Shown piece after piece: positions 28,314-39,000 of a stretch of DNA of 64,000 bases. Origin of the DNA: Chitinophaga filiformis (lineage in GTDB: Bacteria > Bacteroidota > Bacteroidia > Chitinophagales > Chitinophagaceae); assembly GCF_900102545.1 (NCBI RefSeq), contig NZ_FNBN01000003.1, positions 1,169,461 to 1,233,460 of the forward strand, in the 5' to 3' direction. The notes beneath the pieces were generated by a model. That model had not been told where the DNA came from, did not search any database, and saw only the letters and a program-made list of their open reading frames with translations. Both the position numbers and the translations under genes were made by a program. Positions within the stretch are counted from its first letter, which is position 1. The number at the start of each line of letters is the position of its first letter.

Positions 28314-28346
28314 TAAAAAAAGAAAGTCCCGGAACATTCCCGGGAC
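28313..28346 (-). terminator. terminator of the HtrA gene
   Basis: GTCCCGG and CCGGGAC arms around a 7-base loop, followed on the minus strand by TTTCTTTTTTTA, downstream of the protease gene. Confidence 0.82.
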
Positions 28347-28381
28347 CCTCTCTCCTTAACCTATAAACCTATATGAAAACG

Positions 28382-29920
28382 TTAGAACTCTGCTCCATTA
28401 GCAAGGTCGATATTATAGTAGTACACACCGTTTAGCTCCGGGTACACCCCCTCTACCTGCACTTTCTTCTGCTTATCCAATATCCTCCTCAGATCCTCTA
28501 CTGAATTCACCGGCTGCCCGCCAGCTTTCAGAATAATGAAAGACTGTTTCATGTTAGTTTGTTTCTTGAGAATACCACCACTGATGTTATCTACATACAC
28601 ACCACCACGAATACCCAGTTTAGCCGCATCGGCCTTATCAAGCGTAATCAGGTCAGCACCTAACGCATCCAGTACATTGGTCTTAACGATATCCGTATTA
28701 CCATCTGCATTTTTAAGAATGGTGCTGGTAGTATATGACTTATTATTACGCATATAGCTGATGCTGATCTTGTCGCCTGGTTTGTAACGGGCGATCTGCT
28801 CTGTCATCTGTGGAATAGAAGGGGTTTCTATACCATTGATACCAGTGATCACGTCGCCTTTCTTAATACCCGCTGCAGCAGCAGAACCGGTTTCCTGTAC
28901 ACCTGTAACGGTCACACCCACGATATCTCTTCTGATACCTGCTTCCGCCCATCTTTCTTCCGGAATGCTGGTAGGATCCTGGTAGTAGATACCCAGGTAC
29001 GCACGTTGTACGTTACCATATTTCATCAGGTCATTCACCACTTTCTTCACCAGGTTCACCGGGATAGCGTAGGAGTAACCAGCATATGCACCGGTAGGAG
29101 AAGCGATGGCAGAGTTGATACCGATCAGTTCACCCGCAGTGTTGATTAACGCACCACCACTGTTACCCTGGTTCACTGCAGCATCTGTCTGGATGAATGA
29201 TTCGATAGCATTTCTTCTTACCTGTTTATTTATACCGATGGTACGGGCTTTAGCACTTACTATACCCGCAGTAACGGTGGTTTCCAGGTTTAAAGGATAA
29301 CCCACTGCCAGTACCCACTGGCCTATCTCCACGTCGTCGGAGTTACCATACAGCAGGTAAGGAAGATTTTTTGCGTCAATCTTAATCACTGCCAGGTCAG
29401 TATTCGGGTCGGTACCAATTACTTTGGCTTTGTAAGTTTTGTAGTTGTTGAGTGTTACGGCTATTTCATCCGCATCGTCCACTACGTGGTTGTTAGTGAT
29501 GATATAACCATCGTCGGAGATCAGCACACCGGAACCGGAGGCCATCTGACCTGGGACATAGTATTTACGTCCGCCGCCTTCACCCTGGAATTCATCACCG
29601 AAAAAGTCATCGCCAAAAAGGTCCTGTAACACACTTCTCCTTCTCTGGAGATTGTTCGTCACCTGACGGGGATTGATCTTTGTCTTGATATGTACTACAC
29701 CAGGTACAGCTATTTTAGCGGCCTGGCTAAAATCGGTAGGAGGCGTTGCATTCTTTACTTCGGCACCAGGCATGTAGCTGGTGTAATTTACCGGAATGTT
29801 TTCTGATCCATTTTGATAGGGGCCTGCCTGCCGGGGTTGGTACCTGTTGTACGCATAGATGCTGGCAACAGCAGTTGCCGCGCTGATTAGTACAGTTGCC
29901 GCAATTTGCCGGAATTTCAT
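28382..29920 (-). CDS. HtrA/DegP-type periplasmic serine protease
   Basis: The 512-residue protein starts with an N-terminal membrane/signal segment (MKFRQIAATVLISAATAVAS). The trypsin-like domain has the triad H145 (ITNNHVVDD), D175 (NTDLAVIKID) and S254 (NQGNSGGALIN). Two PDZ-like regions follow (AYLGIYYQD...GIKKGDVITGING; and a divergent second around LKAGGQPVNSVEDL). It is a periplasmic quality-control protease or chaperone for misfolded envelope proteins. A Gly/Asp/Phe-rich loop (DLFGDDFFGDEFQGEGGG) precedes the catalytic domain. It is monocistronic with its own terminator. Confidence 0.94.
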   Translation of the reverse strand: MKFRQIAATVLISAATAVASIYAYNRYQPRQAGPYQNGSENIPVNYTSYMPGAEVKNATPPTDFSQAAKIAVPGVVHIKTKINPRQVTNNLQRRRSVLQDLFGDDFFGDEFQGEGGGRKYYVPGQMASGSGVLISDDGYIITNNHVVDDADEIAVTLNNYKTYKAKVIGTDPNTDLAVIKIDAKNLPYLLYGNSDDVEIGQWVLAVGYPLNLETTVTAGIVSAKARTIGINKQVRRNAIESFIQTDAAVNQGNSGGALINTAGELIGINSAIASPTGAYAGYSYAIPVNLVKKVVNDLMKYGNVQRAYLGIYYQDPTSIPEERWAEAGIRRDIVGVTVTGVQETGSAAAAGIKKGDVITGINGIETPSIPQMTEQIARYKPGDKISISYMRNNKSYTTSTILKNADGNTDIVKTNVLDALGADLITLDKADAAKLGIRGGVYVDNISGGILKKQTNMKQSFIILKAGGQPVNSVEDLRRILDKQKKVQVEGVYPELNGVYYYNIDLANGAEF

Positions 29921-30213
29921 ATGTTTCGTTGTTTAAAGTTTAAATTTTATAAGGAATGAATATCAATTTGCATGCCTTGTGATACAAATTTAAGGGGGCA
30001 CGCCACTGAACAAGAACCACTCCTGTTACTTTAACACATTTTTATATGAATAGTTAATATGATCTTAACGCCGGTACTGACAGATTGTTGTTTTTCATGA
30101 CAAGATTGTAGGCATTTACACGCCGGGAACAGACATTGTTGCAGGCCTGATACCCGGTGGTAGGGACGGCATCCAACGGATTATCCGCTGATGCCACCGG
30201 ACCATAATGACGC

Positions 30214-31206
30214 TTATAATCCTGTCAGGAACTGCATGGTATCTACACCATCCGCATAATCTGACAGGGAGGGCTGCTGCGCCATTCCAAAGGGAGTGAA
30301 GCCATGTCCGACAATACATTGAAGGTCATTATTTCCCTTCAGCTCTTCACGCAGCATGGCAGCATCGGTATAATAGCTGTAATGCAGCACGCTGATAGGA
30401 GAAAAAACAGCAGCAGATTCCTGCAGAATGATATTGTCGTTCGTGAGGTATGCAGTATTGCTCAGCAGCACCAGCGCCAGGTTATAGTCGTAGTTGTTCT
30501 TATACTTATGATGATCTGCCAGGTAGGAGTATTTGCGGAGAGCTTTCAGCAGCGCCTCGAAATCGTAGTTTTCCGGAACGAAGATGCTGGTTACGTTCCT
30601 GCAGCCCAGACCAAAGTAAAGCATGACATCATCTGCCAGTGCTTCCAGTTCGGTAGCTGTTTCAGTTCCATCCAGCACGGCTACGGAAGTCCGGTTCCTG
30701 CGGATGATATGTGGATATTTGGCAAAGTAGTATTCAAAGTAACGGGCAGAATTGTTGCTGCCGGTAGCAATATAGGCGTCGCAGTTCTTCAGTATGTCCT
30801 GTACCTGGGTCTGCTCAGCATATTCAGGATACCATTCCTTGACTTTGTCAATGACATGCTGCATCAATATCGTATCTTTGGAAGAGAGCTTCAGGCGTAC
30901 CTGATGCCCGCTAAGAAAGCCGCAGAGCCAGTCGTGGAAACCTACCAGCGGAATATTGCCCGCAGCAACTATACCAACCTGACGGGGAGAAGAGACAGGA
31001 GCAGTATAAGCAGCCAGCCATTCATTTAAGCGGGATTCGTCCAGGTAATAACGGCAAATGTTTTGCAGGGAAAGATCAATAAACTCGGGAGTAAACCATC
31101 CGTTGGCCTGAAAGGCCCTGTCCTTCACTATCTGAAGGTCTGAATCATTGCCTGACAGGTATTGTCCTAAACGTACCAGGGCTGTTACTTTTGCTGAACT
31201 GCTCAT
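30214..31206 (-). CDS. acyl-CoA reductase (LuxC-like)
   Basis: The 330-residue protein resembles LuxC-type acyl-CoA reductases of the aldehyde dehydrogenase superfamily. Visible landmarks are VGIVAAGNIPLVGFHDWLCG (cofactor-binding region), AYIATGSNNSARYFEYYF, and GLGCRNVTSIFVP with the probable catalytic Cys. Such enzymes reduce acyl-CoA to aldehyde with NADPH. The physiological substrate in Bacteroidota is not clear. It is divergent from a 4Fe-4S ferredoxin gene, with about 90 bases between the starts, suggesting shared regulation and perhaps a linked redox role. The 293-base gap downstream of it (29921-30213) contains no gene. Confidence 0.85.
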   Translation of the reverse strand: MSSSAKVTALVRLGQYLSGNDSDLQIVKDRAFQANGWFTPEFIDLSLQNICRYYLDESRLNEWLAAYTAPVSSPRQVGIVAAGNIPLVGFHDWLCGFLSGHQVRLKLSSKDTILMQHVIDKVKEWYPEYAEQTQVQDILKNCDAYIATGSNNSARYFEYYFAKYPHIIRRNRTSVAVLDGTETATELEALADDVMLYFGLGCRNVTSIFVPENYDFEALLKALRKYSYLADHHKYKNNYDYNLALVLLSNTAYLTNDNIILQESAAVFSPISVLHYSYYTDAAMLREELKGNNDLQCIVGHGFTPFGMAQQPSLSDYADGVDTMQFLTGL

Positions 31207-31246
31207 GAAACTGTATAAATAATTAACTTTTTAAACCTAGATATTC

Positions 31247-31254
31247 TATTTTTG
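31247..31254 (+). promoter_or_regulatory. -7 box upstream of ferredoxin gene
   Basis: TATTTTTG matches the TAnnTTTG -7 box, 44 bases before the ATG at 31299. No clear TTTG -33 is present. Confidence 0.45.
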
Positions 31255-31298
31255 TCTGCAAAATTAATGGCTTACTACTTAAACAAAAAGTTTATACT

Positions 31299-31646
31299 AT
31301 GGCAATAAAGATAACAGACGAATGTATTAATTGTGGTGCTTGTGAACCTGAATGTCCGAATAACGCTATTTATGAGGGTGGTGTTGAATGGGCAATGGCA
31401 GATGGTACTACCGTTAAAGGTCCATACGTATTGATGGATGGATCCTCTATGGATGCTGATCAACGTAATGCCCCAATTAGTGTAGACACTTATTATATCG
31501 TTCCTAACAAGTGTACAGAATGCCAGGGCTTCCATGAAGAGCCTCAGTGTGCAGCTGTTTGTCCGGTTGATTGCTGCGTTCCTGATGAAATGTACCAGGA
31601 AACAGTAGACGAACTGCTCGCCAAGAAAGAAAAATTGCACATCTAA
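31299..31646 (+). CDS. 2[4Fe-4S] ferredoxin
   Basis: The 115-residue protein carries two cluster motifs. The first is C9-x2-C12-x2-C15-x3-C19 in ECINCGACEPECP. The second is C-x2-C-x8-C-x3-C in KCTECQGFHEEPQCAAVCP, with the wide spacing seen in YfhL/Alvin-type ferredoxins. An insertion of about 40 residues lies between them. It is a small cytoplasmic electron carrier. It is divergently transcribed from the acyl-CoA reductase gene and followed by a strong terminator. Confidence 0.93.
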   Translation: MAIKITDECINCGACEPECPNNAIYEGGVEWAMADGTTVKGPYVLMDGSSMDADQRNAPISVDTYYIVPNKCTECQGFHEEPQCAAVCPVDCCVPDEMYQETVDELLAKKEKLHI

Positions 31647-31724
31647 TAATATTATTATAAAGGAAGCATAAGGAACTACCCGGTAACTGGTCGCCGAATA
31701 GCATCGGAACGCATACCGGAGCTT

Positions 31725-31764
31725 AAAGGGAAGAAAGGACGTAAACTTTCTTCCCTTTTCTTTT
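31725..31764 (+). terminator. terminator of ferredoxin gene
   Basis: AAAGGGAAGAAAG and its exact complement CTTTCTTCCCTTT flank an 8-base loop, followed by TCTTTT. Confidence 0.88.
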
Positions 31765-31829
31765 ACAGTAAAAAAAATCTACATCCACTAATTTTCTATT
31801 AACTTTATCCGCTTATTATTAAATTATAT

Positions 31830-32819
31830 ATGAAAAAGAACATCGCCCTGGTTGCCGGCGGATACTCTGGTGAGTATGTGATTTCAGTACAGAGTGCCGC
31901 AGTGATAGAAAAGAATATTGACAGCAGCAAGTATAACGTCTATAAGATCTCTATTACCCGTGATGGTTGGAATTACATTGGCACTGAAGGCCAGTCAGTT
32001 GCAGTAGACAGGAACGATTTCTCATTGACAATCAATGGTAATAAGATAACATTCGATGCAGTATTCATCGGTATACATGGTACCCCAGGTGAAGACGGTC
32101 GTTTACAGGGCTATTTTGAAATGCTGGGCATCCCTTTTACCAGCTGTGGGATGGTAACCTCTGCGCTTACCTTCAACAAGAGCTATTGTAACAAGGTAGT
32201 ATCCTCCCTGGGTGTCGTAAACGTATCAAAATCAGTGCATATCTTCCGTGATCAGCCTTTTGATACTAAAGAAATACTCCGGGACCTGAAACTGCCGGTG
32301 TTCGTAAAACCAGCAGAAGGCGGCAGCAGCATCGGTATGTCCAAGGTCAATACGGCCGAAGAGCTGATGCCGGCTATCGAAAAAGCCTTTAAAGAGGACG
32401 TACAGATTCTGATAGAAGAATTTATCAAAGGCAGGGAGATCACCTGCGGTTTATATAAGGCCAATGGAGAATTCACGGTACTGCCGGTGACTGAGATCAT
32501 CAGCAGCAAGGAATTCTTTGATTATGAGGCGAAATACACGCCAGGCGTAACCAGAGAGGTAACCCCTGCAGAAGCACCTTCTGAGGTGACCAACCTGATA
32601 CAGGCAACCGCCAGAAAACTGTATGACAAACTGAATTGCAGAGGGATAGTGAGAATGGACTTCATCTGGGAGGAAGCGAACAACCGCCTGTTCTTCCTGG
32701 AAGTGAACACCATGCCAGGACAATCAGAAAATAGCCTGGTACCTCAGCAGGTAAGAGCTGCAGGTAAAACCCTGCAGGAGTTTTACGGCACATTAATTGA
32801 AGAATGCCTGAGGAAGTAA
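31830..32819 (+). CDS. ddl: D-alanine--D-alanine ligase
   Basis: The 329-residue protein has Ddl hallmarks: MKKNIALVAGGYSGEYVIS, HGTPGEDGRLQGYFEMLGIP, the ATP-grasp block LPVFVKPAEGGSSIGMSKV, and EVNTMPGQSENSLVPQQ near the C-terminus. It joins two D-alanines using ATP in the cytoplasm for peptidoglycan precursor synthesis. The PASTA-domain gene follows by 37 bases, so the two are probably an operon with a cell-wall theme. Confidence 0.95.
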   Translation: MKKNIALVAGGYSGEYVISVQSAAVIEKNIDSSKYNVYKISITRDGWNYIGTEGQSVAVDRNDFSLTINGNKITFDAVFIGIHGTPGEDGRLQGYFEMLGIPFTSCGMVTSALTFNKSYCNKVVSSLGVVNVSKSVHIFRDQPFDTKEILRDLKLPVFVKPAEGGSSIGMSKVNTAEELMPAIEKAFKEDVQILIEEFIKGREITCGLYKANGEFTVLPVTEIISSKEFFDYEAKYTPGVTREVTPAEAPSEVTNLIQATARKLYDKLNCRGIVRMDFIWEEANNRLFFLEVNTMPGQSENSLVPQQVRAAGKTLQEFYGTLIEECLRK

Positions 32820-32856
32820 ACAGATCCGAGTTCATCTTAACGTTAAAATATAATCT

Positions 32857-33687
32857 GTGTTCAATAAAATAACGAACCGCTCTTTCGGCTTTAACCTGCT
32901 GGTTGTTGTAGGAATTTTCGCCGTTCTGGGGCTGCTTTTCTTTTCATTACTGGGGGTAATCACAAAGCATGGGGACACCCTGACTGTTCCGGACGTTTAT
33001 AAGAAAAATATACAGGAAGCCACCATGATCCTCGAAAAAGAAGGATTCAGCGTGGACGTAAGGGACTCGATCTACGTAGACAGTCTGCCTGGCCTGGCCG
33101 TATGGGAACAAACACCCGCCAAAGGCTCTATCGTGAAGGTAGGACGTACTATCTATCTGACTATCAACAAAGTAATACCTCCTATGGTGCAAATGCCGGA
33201 TCTGACAGGGCTGACCTTCCGCAGTGCGGAAATGACCCTGCACAGTCTCAGGCTGAACGTGGGAGATACCATTTATAAACCGGACTTTGCTACCAATACC
33301 GTATTACAGCAGCTGCTGAACGGTAAAACCGTAAAACCCGGCAGGGAAGTTCCCGAGGGCAGTAGTATTACCCTCGTACTGAGCAGCGGTACCGGTAACA
33401 CCGAAAACCCCGCACCAGACCTGATAGGACTCACTTTCCTGGAAGCAAAGGAAACACTGAGCGCCAGCAACCTGGGTCTCGGTACTGTGCTCATTGATCC
33501 TTCTGTGACAGATACGGCCAACGCTTTTGTAGTGAGACAAACGCCTCCACGCCGTAACAGCCTGAATGAGCTGAACATGGTAAGAGCAGGAGAGACCATC
33601 GACCTCTGGCTGTCAGGTACCCGTCCAACAAAGGATAGCGGTGCTACCCCAGCGCCACCGGCAGCATCACCTGAACAACCAGAATAA
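32857..33687 (+). CDS. membrane-anchored PASTA-domain protein
   Basis: The start is a GTG at 32857 (no nearby ATG), giving 276 residues. An N-terminal membrane segment (FNLLVVVGIFAVLGLLFFSL) is followed by three PASTA repeats with the usual V-P-D and A-x2-x-L pattern (TVPDVYKKNIQEATMILEKE; QMPDLTGLTFRSAEMTLHSL; PAPDLIGLTFLEAKETLSAS). The tail is Pro/Ala-rich. PASTA domains bind peptidoglycan or muropeptides. There is no attached kinase or transpeptidase, so it is a stand-alone periplasmic sensor or scaffold. Location next to ddl supports a cell-wall role. Confidence 0.9.
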   Translation: MFNKITNRSFGFNLLVVVGIFAVLGLLFFSLLGVITKHGDTLTVPDVYKKNIQEATMILEKEGFSVDVRDSIYVDSLPGLAVWEQTPAKGSIVKVGRTIYLTINKVIPPMVQMPDLTGLTFRSAEMTLHSLRLNVGDTIYKPDFATNTVLQQLLNGKTVKPGREVPEGSSITLVLSSGTGNTENPAPDLIGLTFLEAKETLSASNLGLGTVLIDPSVTDTANAFVVRQTPPRRNSLNELNMVRAGETIDLWLSGTRPTKDSGATPAPPAASPEQPE

Positions 33688-33753
33688 TCATCGCCAAAAT
33701 CCGGCAATACTGTAATATTGCTGTATATATCACAAACAAGTAAATAAACAGTC

Positions 33754-34062
33754 ATGGAAAATATAAGCGCAACAGAACTGAAAAAGCGCATGGACAATGG
33801 GGAAAGCCTGAACATCGTAGATGTACGGGAACCACATGAGCATGCAGAGTTCAATATCGGAGGTATCCTGGTGCCACTTGGAGATATCCGTGCAATGCAG
33901 GTAGATGAGCTGGAAGATCTGAAAGACCAGGAAGTGATCGTGTACTGCCGCAGCGGTGGCCGTAGCGGACAGGCAGCCATGATCCTGGAAACAATGGGTT
34001 TTCAGAACGTAAAGAACCTGACCGGCGGTATGCTGGCCTGGCAGGAACAGGTTGGTAAATAA
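33754..34062 (+). CDS. rhodanese-like domain protein
   Basis: The 102-residue single-domain protein has NIVDVREPHEHAEFNIGG and the active-site loop VIVYCRSGGRSGQAA with the catalytic Cys. This is the typical short rhodanese that carries sulfur as a persulfide in the cytoplasm. The substrate is unknown. It lies 66 bases after the PASTA gene and is followed by a hairpin terminator at 34084. Confidence 0.92.
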   Translation: MENISATELKKRMDNGESLNIVDVREPHEHAEFNIGGILVPLGDIRAMQVDELEDLKDQEVIVYCRSGGRSGQAAMILETMGFQNVKNLTGGMLAWQEQVGK

Positions 34063-34083
34063 CTGATCAATATATCATTTAAA

Positions 34084-34142
34084 TTATGCCTTCCGGCGTG
34101 TATGATGCACTCGTGTCATTACGGCCCGGAAGGCGTTTTTAA
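34084..34142. terminator. hairpin terminator, copy 1 of a repeated element
   Basis: TGCCTTCCGG and CCCGGAAGGC are complementary arms, with an inner partial pairing (GTATGATG with TGTCATTA-type bases), ending in GTTTTT. Almost the same 59-base sequence occurs at 43403-43461. It terminates the rhodanese gene. Confidence 0.8.
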
Positions 34143-34162
34143 TAGCATCCCCATTGCCTGAA

Positions 34163-34720
34163 ATGCAAGATGATCTATATACAGAGAAAGCTATGCTGAC
34201 CCGTATTGCTGATGGCGATGAGCATGCTTTCACACAGTTCTTCAGAGCGATTTCTCCGTGGATGGGTCATGTGGTCAGAAAGGTGGTGAAACAGGAGGAT
34301 GCCGTTCATGAAGTGCTGCAGGAGTTCTTTATCAAATTATGGCTGCACCGGGATAAACTGCCCGCAGTTGAGCAACTGAACGCCTACCTCAAAAGAATGG
34401 CCCTGAACGAATGTTTTACCTGGCTGAACCGCCAGGCGCTCTTGCAACAAAGACAGGCAGATATCCGGAACGCCGGTTTAACCACTACAAATGACACAGA
34501 GGCCAACCTCTCTTACAGGGAAACCCAACGCATCATTGCCACCGCTGTAAGCGCCCTGCCCACCCAACGCCGCCAGATTTTCGAAATGAGCCGCCAGGAA
34601 GGTCTGAACGCGACCGAAATTGCCAATAAACTCAAGCTTTCCCCCAGCTACGTCCGAAATACCATCAGCGCCGCCCTCCAATATATCAGAGAACAGTTGA
34701 AACTCGCCGGCAAACTCTGA
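34163..34720 (+). CDS. ECF-family RNA polymerase sigma factor (FecI-like)
   Basis: From the ATG at 34163 the protein has 185 residues. Region 2 contains AFTQFFRAISPWMGHVVRKV and VLQEFFIKLWLHRDKL. Region 4 contains ALPTQRRQIFEMSRQEGLNA and a helix-turn-helix EIANKLKLSPSYVRNTISAA. It is an alternative sigma factor, probably held inactive by the FecR-like anti-sigma protein encoded next and released when the SusC-type transporter with its STN domain senses substrate. The upstream in-frame TTG at 34154 is a less likely start. Confidence 0.93.
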   Translation: MQDDLYTEKAMLTRIADGDEHAFTQFFRAISPWMGHVVRKVVKQEDAVHEVLQEFFIKLWLHRDKLPAVEQLNAYLKRMALNECFTWLNRQALLQQRQADIRNAGLTTTNDTEANLSYRETQRIIATAVSALPTQRRQIFEMSRQEGLNATEIANKLKLSPSYVRNTISAALQYIREQLKLAGKL

Positions 34721-34818
34721 CAACATTTTTTTTCTCCCCGATAGGTACACCCACACTTTTCCCACAGTCTATATAAGTGGAAGCTATTTCCGGCAACACC
34801 GGGTACTCCGCCAGACAC

Positions 34819-35988
34819 ATGGACGAACAACGTATTCAATACCTGATCAGCGGTTTTCTCGAAGGAAACCTCTCTGCAGCCGAAATGGCTGAACTGGACG
34901 ATTTCCTGATAGATCCGGCCAACAGGGAGACGTTTGTGGCTACTGCAAGTCGCCTGACAGAGGAAATGCAGGAACAGGCTCCTTTTGATGAAAGCCTGGA
35001 ACCGGTATTGTCCCGTGTATTGGATGTAGACCGAACACCTGTTACAAGGCCCGGAATAGTACCTTTCCGTTTCTCCTACTGGCGAGTGGCCGCTGTTGTT
35101 GTATTGGCAGCCGGTATTGGCGGTTATTTCTATTGGTCGCACAACACATCGAAAGCGCCTCAACTGGCACAAAAGGAAGCAGCTACGCCGGCAGCAATCC
35201 TGCCCGGCAGTAACAAGGCGACCCTCATCCTGGAAGATGGCACAACGGTATCGCTTGACAGTACCGGCAATCAGACCATCAGACAGGGAAATACTATTGT
35301 ACAGCGCAACAACGGACAACTGTTATACAGTGGTCAGCCAGCCACTGCAAAGCTGAGCTATAATATACTGGCTACGCCAAAAGGAGGACAATACCAGGTG
35401 GTGCTGCCCGATGGTACGAAAGTATGGCTGAACGCTGCTTCACGTCTGAAATATCCTGTTGCTTTTACAGGCAGTGAACGCCTGGTGGAACTGGAAGGGG
35501 AGGCCTATTTCGAGACTGTCAAAGATGCACACAAACCATTTAAAGTGAAAGCAGGAGAATTCGAAGTACAGGTGCTCGGCACCAGCTTCGATGTCATGGC
35601 CTATAAAGACGAAAAGAACACCCATACCACATTGATCAGTGGCGCCGTGAAAGTAGCGTCAGAAAAGGAAAGCAGGCTCTTACAGCCGGGCCAGCAGGCT
35701 GTCGTAAATACCAATGCCGGTATTGGAGTAAATACAGTGAATACCGACGAAGTGATTGCCTGGAAGAACGGTTATTTCTCCTTCAGGGATGCCGATATCG
35801 CCGCCGTTATGCGCCAACTGGAACGCTGGTATGATGTGACGGTATCTTATCCCTCAGGCATACCCAAAGGCACTTTTTCCGGTGAGATGGGAAGAGGGCT
35901 GACACTTTCTGAAGCATTAAAAATATTGGAACAGACTAACGTAAATTTTAAAATAGAAGAAGGCAGACACATTGTTATACTGCCCTGA
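34819..35988 (+). CDS. FecR-family anti-sigma factor
   Basis: The ATG at 34819 (MDEQRIQYLISGFLEGNLSA) gives 389 residues; an upstream GTG is in frame but unsupported. After a cytoplasmic anti-sigma N-terminus there is one membrane segment (WRVAAVVVLAAGIGGYFYW). The FecR domain follows (GGQYQVVLPDGTKVWLNAAS; EVQVLGTSFDVMAY), then the C-terminal DUF4974-type segment (FRDADIAAVMRQLERWYDV). It transmits the periplasmic signal from the STN domain of the SusC-type receptor to the sigma factor upstream. Confidence 0.93.
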   Translation: MDEQRIQYLISGFLEGNLSAAEMAELDDFLIDPANRETFVATASRLTEEMQEQAPFDESLEPVLSRVLDVDRTPVTRPGIVPFRFSYWRVAAVVVLAAGIGGYFYWSHNTSKAPQLAQKEAATPAAILPGSNKATLILEDGTTVSLDSTGNQTIRQGNTIVQRNNGQLLYSGQPATAKLSYNILATPKGGQYQVVLPDGTKVWLNAASRLKYPVAFTGSERLVELEGEAYFETVKDAHKPFKVKAGEFEVQVLGTSFDVMAYKDEKNTHTTLISGAVKVASEKESRLLQPGQQAVVNTNAGIGVNTVNTDEVIAWKNGYFSFRDADIAAVMRQLERWYDVTVSYPSGIPKGTFSGEMGRGLTLSEALKILEQTNVNFKIEEGRHIVILP

Positions 35989-36034
35989 GTATTAGCATTC
36001 TTTTATCGTCCCGTTATATAAAAACTTCCATGTT

Positions 36035-39000
36035 ATGAAGCAGACCTTACTACTTCTACTGGCATTGCTATGCCTGAAAGTGAATGCCGCCGACACATCC
36101 ACACAGATCACTTACACAGGGAAAGATGTTCCGCTGAAAAAGATCTTTTCCATCATCAAAGAACAGACAGGATATGTATTTTTTTATCGCAATGAAGACA
36201 TTGCCGGTGTTAAACCAGTTACTGTTTCTTTTAACAAAACATCCCTGGAAGCTGCACTGAACACTATTCTGAAAGACCAGCAACTGCAGTATGTGATACA
36301 GGGTAATACGATTGTTATCAGCAGAAAGAAGACCCTCAGGCCGGCTACTATTGATGACGCCTCGCCCCCGGCTGATACCAGCATACAGGGGAAAGTAGTG
36401 AATAGCAAAGGAGAACCACAGCCAGGTGCTACTGTGCTGATCAAGGGAACCAAACGTGGTACCACAGCCAATGAGAATGGTGTATTCACATTACGAAATG
36501 TTCCCGACAATGCGGTGTTGCTCATATCTGCCCTTGGATTGAAGGCAAGGGAAATACCGGTGACAGGTGTTAGTGGTCCGCTGACAGTGACACTGGAAAG
36601 CGGCACAGAAGCGCTGAGCGAAGTAGTAGTGGTGGGATACGGGCAGGTAAAGAAGAGTGACCTAACCGGCGCCGTTGCTACGGTACCGGTAGGAGAGATA
36701 AAGAAAGTTGCGGTGACTTCGTTGGATCAGGCCATACAGGGACGCGTGGCGGGTGTACAGGTAACACAGAACTCTGGTGCTCCTGGTGGTTCTACCACTA
36801 TCCGTATACGTGGTGGTAACTCCATTCAGGGCGACAACGAACCCCTGTATGTAATAGATGGTGTACCCTTCAAAAATGGTGGTGCTGAAAGTGGTTCCAG
36901 CTTCAATGTGCTCAGCACCCTGAACCCAGGAGATATTGAATCGATGACCATCCTGAAAGACGCTTCCTCTACCGCTATCTATGGTTCCCGCGGCTCTAAC
37001 GGTGTAGTGATCATCACGACCAAACGGGGGAAGGCAGGACGTACTATTGTTAGTTTCGATACTTACTATGGTACACAGGATGTGCGTCGCAAATACCCGG
37101 TACTGAATGCAAAGGAGTATGCTGCTTTTGTGAATGAAGCGAATACCAACGATGGCCTGCCAGCTGTTTATACGCCGCAGCAGGTAGAAGCATTCGGTGA
37201 AGGCACCGATTGGCAGGATGAGATCTTTCGCACAGCGCCCATTGCCAATTACCAGTTGTCTATGAGCGGCGGCGATGAGAAAACACAGTTTGCTGTATCT
37301 GCCGGTTATTTTACGCAGAAAGGAGTCGTGGAGAACTCAGATTTTAACCGGTATTCCTTTCGCGTGAACCTGGACAGGAAGATCAATAATAAGATCAAGG
37401 TGGGAAACAGCCTGACCATCAATCGTACCGCTACTAATCAGTCCCGTACCGATGGTAGCCTGGGAAGCGCTGGACTGGTCACCATGGCAGCATTACAGTT
37501 CCCGCCTTTGCTGAAAGCACGCAATGCAGATGGGACTTACCTGATCACAGATCCTGCACTGAATTTTACTGCGGATAATCCGGTAGCCCTGGCGTTTGAC
37601 AGTAAGAATAAGAACACTGCCTATCGCTTCTTCGGCAACATCTTCGGCGAATACCAGATCATAGAAGGACTCACATTAAAAGTGCTGGTCGGTATAGATG
37701 GTATTCTGCAGAAGCAGGACAGCTACCTGCCCAGAAGCGTGTCCAGCGGCCTTGCACAGGGTGGCGTGGCGTCTATCTACAACGAACAGTCTGTTACCTG
37801 GCTGAATGAAAATCTGCTGACCTACTCCCGTACCTTCAACAAGGTACATAGCTTTTCTGCACTCGTGGGATACACACAACAGGAGAACCGCACAGAGAAT
37901 AGTAATGCCTCTTCCAGGAGTTTCGTGAATGACATTCTTGGTACGGGCAATCTGGGTACCGGTGCAGTGGCCACTATCCCCGGTTCAGGTATCGGTGGTT
38001 GGGGATTGGTCTCCTACCTGGGAAGAATTAATTACGGGTATCGTGATAAATACCTGTTGACGGCCTCCTTCCGTGCAGATGGCTCTTCTCGTTTTGGTGT
38101 GAATAACCGCTTTGGGTTCTTCCCTTCAGGGGCGATAGCATGGAAGGTTTCGGAAGAACCCTTTTTGAAGAATAATAAGTCCGTCAGTGATCTGAAACTG
38201 CGTGTAACCTATGGTACTACGGGCAACCAGGACGGTATCGGTAACTATCCTGCCTATTCATTACTGGGTACACAGAATTATGTGCTGGGCAACAATATCT
38301 CAACAGGCCTCGGTCCCAGCCAGATCGCCAATCCTGACCTCTCCTGGGAGAAAACGGCACAAGGGGATGTAGGGGTTGACCTGGGCTTGTTTAACAGCCG
38401 TGTCATGATTACGGCAGATGCCTACCTGAAAAAGACCAGCGACCTGCTTTTGAATGTAACGATCCCCAGTTCTTCCGGTTATTCCAGCGCCATCAGGAAC
38501 CTGGGTAAAGTGCAGAACAAGGGGATTGAGTTGAGCCTGTCCACTGTCAACGTAGACGGAGCTTTCCGGTGGACGACAGACATCAACTATGTAGCCAATC
38601 GTAATAAAGTGCTCAACATCGGCAAGGCACCGCAGATCTTTGCCGGACAGGTGGCCAATATTGCGCAGAACGTGAATTCAGGTATCATCCGTGTGGGAGA
38701 ACCACTGGGTACTTTCTACGGTTATGTGACCGATGGCCTGTACCAGTCGGAAGCAGAACTGGCGGGACTGGCAGATGCCAGTGCAAAGAAAGTGGGCGAC
38801 AGGAAATATAAAGACCTTAATGGCGACAAGAAGATCGATGATAAGGACAGGCAGATCATTGGAAGCGCACAACCGAAATTCAGCGGTGGTATCAGCAATA
38901 CCTTCTCTTATAAAGGCATTGACCTCACTGTCTTCCTGCAGGGCGTATATGGCAATAAGATCCTGAATGCAAACCGTTTTGAACTGGAATACCTGAATGG

